Origin: an uncultured Lachnospiraceae bacterium
Lineage (GTDB): Bacteria > Bacillota > Clostridia > Lachnospirales > Lachnospiraceae
Assembly (NCBI GenBank): GCA_902803745.1
Contig: CADCRB010000353.1
Span: 1 to 11,407 of the forward strand
DNA: 11,407 nucleotides
Reading direction: 5' to 3'
Made by a program: the position numbers and the translations under genes. Of this stretch, positions 6,942 to 11,407 are shown in pieces (positions within the stretch are counted from its first letter, which is position 1; each line of letters opens with the position of its first letter). Under the pieces are notes generated by a model that was given only the letters and a program-made list of their open reading frames with translations, did not search any database and had not been told where the DNA came from.

Positions 6942-8237
6942 TTAACACCTGAGTTTGCTTCGGTCAATAATTCCGTCCCTCACAAGGAACTGAAGTGAAT
7001 TCATTATACCGAATTTGGCATGAGGCCAGGTGAGCCCGCCTTGAAAATATACAGAATAAGGCTCCCGCAAAGGTCCATCAGCTGAAAGCTCTATAGAAGA
7101 TCCTGACACAAAGCTTCCGGCCGCCATTATTACCTTGCTGTCATATCCCGGCATATCCCATGGCTCCGGTACCACAAAGCTGTCCACAGGAGCAGCTGAC
7201 TGGATCCCTTTGCAGAAGGATATGAGCGCATCCTCACGGTGAAATGTTACTGCCTGAATAATATCGTATCTTTCTTCCGTCCCGTCAGGCAGGACATCAA
7301 AACCCAGATCCTCATATATCCTTGCAGCAAATACAGCACCTTTTAATGCAGATGCCGTGACAGTTGGGGCAAGGAACAATCCCTGATAAAGGTCTCGCAT
7401 AACTCCGAGAGTGGCTCCAACCTCTCTTCCAAGTCCAGGGCTTGTAAGCCTGCGCGCAGCATTTTCGACGCACTCCTTCTTGCCGGCTATATATCCTCCT
7501 ATGGGAGCAAGTCCTCCGCCGGGGTTTTTGATCAGAGAGCCAACTGCCATATCTGCGCCGACATCGGTAGGTTCTTTCTCCTCGACAAATTCTCCATAGC
7601 AGTTATCCACCATTATCAGCACATCATCACGTATGGATCGTATGAAAGCAATACAGTCCCCTATCTGCTCCACTGAAAAGCTTCGCCTGTCTGAGTAGCC
7701 TTTTGATCTCTGTATAGCTATAAGCTTTGTTTCTTTTCTTAATTTACTGCTTATACCCTTAAGGTCGAAGCTCCCGTCCTCTCTTAATGGTACTTCATCA
7801 TAGGATATTCCGTATTCTTTCAAAGACCCTTTCGACTGCCTTATCCCTATTACTTCTTCAAGAGTGTCATAAGGTCTTCCGGATACGGATAATATCTGAT
7901 CGCCCGGCCTTAGATTGGACATAAGCGCTAGAGCAAGCGCATGAGTGCCGCAGGTGATCTGAGGACGTACAAGAGCATCCTCTGTATGAAAGATATCCGC
8001 ATATACCTTCTCGAGAGTGTCACGCCCCAGATCATTGTAGCCGTATCCGGAGCTGCCGTTAAGGCAGGCTTCCTGCACCTGTTCCTTTCTGAAAGCGTCC
8101 AGCACCTTCATTTGATTGAATTCCGCCATGTCATCGATCTGACTGAATCGCTCCCTAAGCTCACCTATTACCTTTTCGCAATGATCATAAACATCACGGT
8201 CTATTCCGAGATCTTTATATGCTTCATACCTGTCCAT
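6942..8237 (-). CDS. PLP-dependent methionine gamma-lyase / aluminium-resistance (YnbB) family protein
   Basis: Fold-type I pyridoxal-phosphate enzyme of the Cys/Met metabolism superfamily, in the subgroup often annotated as methionine gamma-lyase family or aluminium resistance protein (YnbB in Bacillus). Its true substrate is not established to my knowledge. It has 431 residues. Visible features: SSGYGYNDLGRDTLEKVYA (62-80), ITCGTHALALAL (94-105), the PLP-binding Asp in VDNCYGEF (Asp211), the expected Schiff-base Lys237 in GSLIKNPGGGLAP, and the conserved YFQGGLTWPHAKFG near the C-terminus (397-410). The ATG at 8237 lies inside the end of miaA, a 14-base overlap, with only a weak AGG upstream; translation is therefore probably coupled to miaA. 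In Bacillus, hfq lies between miaA and this gene's neighbourhood. No hfq is present here. Confidence 0.9.
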   Translation of the reverse strand: MDRYEAYKDLGIDRDVYDHCEKVIGELRERFSQIDDMAEFNQMKVLDAFRKEQVQEACLNGSSGYGYNDLGRDTLEKVYADIFHTEDALVRPQITCGTHALALALMSNLRPGDQILSVSGRPYDTLEEVIGIRQSKGSLKEYGISYDEVPLREDGSFDLKGISSKLRKETKLIAIQRSKGYSDRRSFSVEQIGDCIAFIRSIRDDVLIMVDNCYGEFVEEKEPTDVGADMAVGSLIKNPGGGLAPIGGYIAGKKECVENAARRLTSPGLGREVGATLGVMRDLYQGLFLAPTVTASALKGAVFAARIYEDLGFDVLPDGTEERYDIIQAVTFHREDALISFCKGIQSAAPVDSFVVPEPWDMPGYDSKVIMAAGSFVSGSSIELSADGPLREPYSVYFQGGLTWPHAKFGIMNSLQFLVRDGIIDRSKLRC

Positions 8238-9156
8238 TTATATAACCTGCCATATACTCTGCCATATCCACGCTTCCATTATGCTCTGTCACATCAATCC
8301 ATATGACGTTTTTTTCCTTTCTAAACCAGGTCAGCTGTCTTTTGGCAAAATGCCGGGTCTGTTTTTTTATCTCATCCACTGCTGTGGCAAGATCATATCT
8401 GCCTTCAAGATGATCGTATATCTGTCTGTAGCCAAGCCCCTGCATGGATGTCATGTCCCTTTTAACACCTGACTCCTTAAGTTTTTTCACTTCATCAACA
8501 AGTCCTCTGTCCATCATCAGATCAACTCTTCTGTTTATTCTTTCATACAGCATAGCTCTTGGCATTGTAATAACAAAGTAAGCCGCGTCATATACCGGAG
8601 CCTTGTTCCTTTCTTCGAAATTTTTGTCAGAAAGAAGCCTGCCGGTAAGTTCATGATATTCTATTGCTCTTATTATCCTCTTCGCATTGCCATGATAAAG
8701 ACCGGCAGATACCGGATCAAAGGAAGCGAGTTTTTCTTCCATCCGGGAAATTCCATATGCTTCTGTCTCCTCAGTAAGCCGCTCTCTTATGACAGGATCC
8801 GTTTCACCTTCGGCAAATTCTATGCCATGCAGCAACGCACGGATATAAAATCCTGTCCCTCCGCAGATTATAGGAAAAGCTCTGCGCCCCCTTATATCTT
8901 CTATCTCCTTTTCAGCCCTTCTTACAAAGCAGGAGACATTGTAGTCTTCATCAGGTTCAAGAATATCTATCATATGATGCTTTATTCCCTGCATCATTTC
9001 CGTATCAGGCTTTGCTGATCCGATATCCATGCGCCTGTATACCTGTATGGAATCAGCTGAGACAATCTCACCGTTAATAATATGGGCAAGCGCTATAGCC
9101 GTTTCAGTCTTTCCTGCGGCTGTAGGTCCCGCAATGATCGCAAGATCAAAAGCCAT
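8224..9156 (-). CDS. miaA: tRNA dimethylallyltransferase MiaA
   Basis: Transfers a dimethylallyl group from DMAPP to N6 of A37 in tRNAs that read codons beginning with U, the first step towards ms2i6A. It has 310 residues, full length. The P-loop GPTAAGKT is at 10-17. DSIQVYRRMDIGSAKP (35-50) includes Asp35, the position expected for the catalytic base. GGTGFYI (99-105) and the RRVDLMMDRGLVDEV stretch (209-223) follow. MQGLGYRQI (238-246) and the C-terminal KKQTRHFAKRQLTWFR (264-279) are strongly conserved family blocks. The ATG shares one base with the mutL stop (TGATG), and the 3' end overlaps the PLP lyase by 14 bases. It is therefore part of the mutS-mutL-miaA transcription unit, an arrangement widespread in bacteria. 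Confidence 0.97.
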   Translation of the reverse strand: MAFDLAIIAGPTAAGKTETAIALAHIINGEIVSADSIQVYRRMDIGSAKPDTEMMQGIKHHMIDILEPDEDYNVSCFVRRAEKEIEDIRGRRAFPIICGGTGFYIRALLHGIEFAEGETDPVIRERLTEETEAYGISRMEEKLASFDPVSAGLYHGNAKRIIRAIEYHELTGRLLSDKNFEERNKAPVYDAAYFVITMPRAMLYERINRRVDLMMDRGLVDEVKKLKESGVKRDMTSMQGLGYRQIYDHLEGRYDLATAVDEIKKQTRHFAKRQLTWFRKEKNVIWIDVTEHNGSVDMAEYMAGYINGQV

Positions 9157-11048
9157 CAGAGAACCCTCTTAAAGAATTTCTCCAGATCACGCTCCGTAAA
9201 TTCCACCATAGTAGGTCTGCCATGTGGACAGTTATACGGATTATCCAGCTTAAGGAGTTTCTTCAAAAGCTCTCTGGCCTCCATTACAGAAAGCCGGTTA
9301 CCTCCCTTTACCGCAGCTTTGCAGGACATTTGTGCAAGTCTGTCGTGGATCAAAGAGACATCGGAAGTATCATCCATTACCTCATCAAGCTCATCAATAA
9401 GTCCTGTAAAGATATCCTTATCGTTAAGTTTCATAAAGCCTGACGGAACTGCCCTAAGGGCATACTCGTCTCTGTCAAATCTGTCTATCTCAAATCCAAG
9501 CGAGGCGAATGCATCTGAATATCTTTTCAGCGTATCCTCCTGTCTTCCGCTGAGCTTTATAAGGACAGGCGGATCTACATATTGGGATACAACCTTCTTT
9601 TCCTTATAATTCTTAAGAAACTCCTCATATTTTACTTTTTCGTGAGCAGCATGCTGATCGATCATCAGCATCCGGTCTTTATATTCTATTATCCAGTAAG
9701 TATCAAAAACGCATCCTATTATGTTGAAATCCGGTTCATTGGACGGCTCTATGATCCTGTCTTCAAAAAGATCCATCTGTACGTTAGTCTTATTCTCTTC
9801 ATTTTGGGATCTGATGTCCGTGTCCGGATTATCGGTCACCTCCACCGTATAGCTCTCCGTTTCTTCCATAAGCAGACGATCCGGCTCACCGGCTTCAACA
9901 AAAAAACCTGTTCCCGGTCTTTCATCTGCTCTGTCCGATGAGAGCATTTCGCTCAGATGATCTATCTCCGGAGCGTTTTCAAAAGGTTCGAAAGCTGTCT
10001 CCTCTGCTTTATACTCTGTCTCTTCTTCTCTTACGAGTTCGACCCGGTTGATAAGCTCTACGCTTTTGAGAGCCTGCTCCACGCTTCTAACCACAAAGTC
10101 ATAGACAGTATTTCCGAGAGAAAACTTCACCTCGCTCTTTCTTGGATGCACGTTCACATCTACCATTCCGGGATCGAGAGACAGGAAGAGATATAAGAAC
10201 GGATATTTGTGCTGCATAAGGAACGGCTTGTAAGCTGCCTCTGCCGCTTTTTCAAGCACTTTATCGGAAACAGCATGACCGTTTACAAAAAATACCTCAT
10301 ATCGTCTGTTGTTTCTGGCAACCAGGGGCCTGGCAATATATCCTGTTATGGACATTCCATTGTCTGAGGATCCTACAGAGATCAGCGAATCGGAGATATC
10401 CCTTCCATATACACGATATATATTATCCTTTACAGATCCATTACCGGAAGTCACAAGCTTATTATCGTTATTAATCACATATTTAAATGCAATATCGGAA
10501 CGCTCAATTGCTATCTTCTGTATGAATTCAGTAATATATCCGGCCTCAGTCATTGCGCTTTTAAGAAATTTTCTTCTTGCCGGAACATTGATGAAAAGAT
10601 TTCTTGCGATAAAGGTAGTGCCTTCTCCCGACCCAACTTCTTCAAATGAGATCTCACGACCTCCGTCAAGCTTTATCAGCACACCGGTAAGCTGGTCTTT
10701 GGTCTTGGTTACCATTTCCACCTGTGCGACAGCAGCGATAGTCGAAAGAGCCTCCCCACGGAAACCAAGACTCCTGATGTCAAAGAGATCCTCCGCGCTT
10801 TTTATCTTGCTGGTGGCGTGAGGAAGAAAAGCATTGCGGACTTCAGACTGGGGAATGCCGGATCCATTATCAGTAACCCTTATGAAATCTATTCCCCCGG
10901 AACGAATCTCAACAGTGATCGCAGTGGCTCCTGCATCTATGGAATTCTCAACGAGTTCCTTGACCACAGAAAGAGGACGCTCTATGACCTCTCCGGCAGC
11001 GATCTTATTTATCGTCAGTTCATCTAACAGCTCTATCTTAACCATCAT
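9156..11048 (-). CDS. mutL: DNA mismatch repair protein MutL (endonuclease type)
   Basis: Mismatch-repair ATPase that links MutS recognition to strand incision. It has 630 residues. The N-terminal GHKL ATPase shows ELVENSIDAG (31-40, catalytic Glu34), DNGSGI (60-65) and SLGFRGEALSTIA (93-105). The transducer domain includes FFVNGH (253-258) and VDVNVHPRKSEVKF (296-309). An acidic linker runs from about 335 to 440 and contains QMDLF (424-428), which resembles a sliding-clamp motif. The C-terminal domain has DQHAAHEKVKYEE (464-476), fitting the endonuclease metal motif DQHA(X)2E(X)4E, plus MSCKAAVKGG (574-583) and CPHGRPT (607-613). The protein should therefore nick DNA itself, as expected where MutH is absent. 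Two adjacent ATGs exist at 11048 and 11045. The second is better spaced from GGAG and gives MVKIELLD, the usual MutL start. It overlaps mutS by 8 to 11 bases. Confidence 0.97.
   Translation of the reverse strand: MMVKIELLDELTINKIAAGEVIERPLSVVKELVENSIDAGATAITVEIRSGGIDFIRVTDNGSGIPQSEVRNAFLPHATSKIKSAEDLFDIRSLGFRGEALSTIAAVAQVEMVTKTKDQLTGVLIKLDGGREISFEEVGSGEGTTFIARNLFINVPARRKFLKSAMTEAGYITEFIQKIAIERSDIAFKYVINNDNKLVTSGNGSVKDNIYRVYGRDISDSLISVGSSDNGMSITGYIARPLVARNNRRYEVFFVNGHAVSDKVLEKAAEAAYKPFLMQHKYPFLYLFLSLDPGMVDVNVHPRKSEVKFSLGNTVYDFVVRSVEQALKSVELINRVELVREEETEYKAEETAFEPFENAPEIDHLSEMLSSDRADERPGTGFFVEAGEPDRLLMEETESYTVEVTDNPDTDIRSQNEENKTNVQMDLFEDRIIEPSNEPDFNIIGCVFDTYWIIEYKDRMLMIDQHAAHEKVKYEEFLKNYKEKKVVSQYVDPPVLIKLSGRQEDTLKRYSDAFASLGFEIDRFDRDEYALRAVPSGFMKLNDKDIFTGLIDELDEVMDDTSDVSLIHDRLAQMSCKAAVKGGNRLSVMEARELLKKLLKLDNPYNCPHGRPTMVEFTERDLEKFFKRVL
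9765..9779 (-). other. Putative sliding-clamp binding motif QMDLF in the MutL linker
   Basis: The codons for Gln-Met-Asp-Leu-Phe (MutL residues 424-428) lie in the acidic, probably disordered linker before the C-terminal endonuclease domain. The sequence fits the general QxxLF beta-clamp consensus. The function is inferred from the motif only. Confidence 0.5.
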
Positions 11049-11407
11049 TCTCCACAGCTTTCCGGTGCAGATTATACAGAGTATTCATAGCATCCATCGG
11101 AGTCATCATATCAAGATTAAGGTTCTTAAGCTCAGTGATCACATCACTGTCACAGTTCATATCAAAAAGAGATAACTGATGCAGATCGATGTCATCAGGT
11201 TTATGCCCTGCTTTAGCAGCTGCTATGTCACTGACTTTATCCGTAATATCAGCCCCGGCAAGCTGTGCAGCGATCTCCTGCGCTCTGCCTGTCACTTCAT
11301 CCGGCACGCCTGCAAGACGTGCGACATGAATACCATACGATCTGTCTGCCCCGCCTCTTACCACCTTCCGCAAAAAGACAACATTCTCCCCTGCCTCCTT
11401 TACCGCA
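11038..11407 (-). CDS. mutS: DNA mismatch repair protein MutS, C-terminal end only
   Basis: Mismatch-recognition ATPase; only the last 122 or so codons are in the window, and the frame is open through the right edge. The visible translation begins AVKEAGENVVFLRKVVRGGA, followed by DRSYGIHVARLAGVP, a highly conserved block after the ATPase core that belongs to the dimer-interface helix-turn-helix. A variable linker follows, then QLSLF (11178-11164), which matches the sliding-clamp binding motif known near the C-terminus of bacterial MutS. A short helical tail (DVITELKNLNLDMMTPMDAMNTLYNLHRKA) ends the protein, as in other MutS1 proteins. The stop codon TAA lies inside the start of mutL. The Walker motifs and mismatch-binding domain lie outside the window. 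Confidence 0.95.
   Translation of the reverse strand, partial: AVKEAGENVVFLRKVVRGGADRSYGIHVARLAGVPDEVTGRAQEIAAQLAGADITDKVSDIAAAKAGHKPDDIDLHQLSLFDMNCDSDVITELKNLNLDMMTPMDAMNTLYNLHRKAVENDG
11164..11178 (-). other. Sliding-clamp binding motif QLSLF in the MutS tail
   Basis: The codons for Gln-Leu-Ser-Leu-Phe lie in the low-complexity linker between the conserved MutS core and the C-terminal helix. Bacterial MutS proteins are known to carry a beta-clamp motif of this kind here, and this copy fits the QL(S/D)LF consensus. Confidence 0.7.

Noticed and set aside
10309..10821. Plus-strand open frame of 170 codons antisense to the MutL ATPase domain
   Set aside because: The opposite strand encodes unmistakable MutL motifs throughout; no independent evidence for the plus-strand frame.
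1..11407. A hidden defence system, mobile element, CRISPR array or RNA gene
   Set aside because: No direct repeats, terminal inverted repeats, integrase or transposase motifs, tRNA-like cloverleaf or long gene-free region were seen; nearly every base is in a core gene.

Overview
The window is a tightly packed, single-strand stretch of a bacterial chromosome. Ten genes all read on the minus strand, so transcription runs from high to low coordinates. Gene content and order (mutS-mutL-miaA-PLP lyase-radC-mreB-mreC-mreD-PBP2-rodA), moderate base composition, strong GGAGG-type ribosome binding sites and a MutL carrying the endonuclease motif point to a Gram-positive Clostridia. The very long PBP2 and the family resemblances suggest Lachnospiraceae (Butyrivibrio/Roseburia-like). 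The family-level assignment is inference from memory of similar loci, not from a search.

Right part (11407 to about 6942), genome maintenance and RNA modification: the C-terminal end of mutS (cut by the window edge), mutL, miaA (tRNA A37 dimethylallyltransferase) and a PLP-dependent lyase of the methionine gamma-lyase / aluminium-resistance (YnbB) family. These four genes overlap one another by 11, 1 and 14 bases. They look co-transcribed and translationally coupled.

Middle: a 77-base gap (6865-6941) is the only sizeable gene-free stretch. No convincing terminator is visible in it.

Left part (6864 to 1), the cell-elongation module: radC, mreB, mreC, mreD, the PBP2 class B transpeptidase (mrdA/pbpA type) and rodA (cut by the left edge). 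MreB, MreC and MreD organise the elongasome. RodA polymerises glycan strands from lipid II and PBP2 cross-links them. The genes overlap by 4 bases or are 5 to 21 bases apart.

No phage, transposon, CRISPR, RNA gene or defence system was found, and nothing looks like a new multi-gene system. The points worth a second look lie inside core genes. PBP2 has an insertion of roughly 250 residues in front of its transpeptidase core. MreB has a degenerate ATP-phosphate motif and a changed catalytic-region glutamate. The MutL linker has a consensus-like sliding-clamp motif that mirrors the one at the MutS C-terminus.
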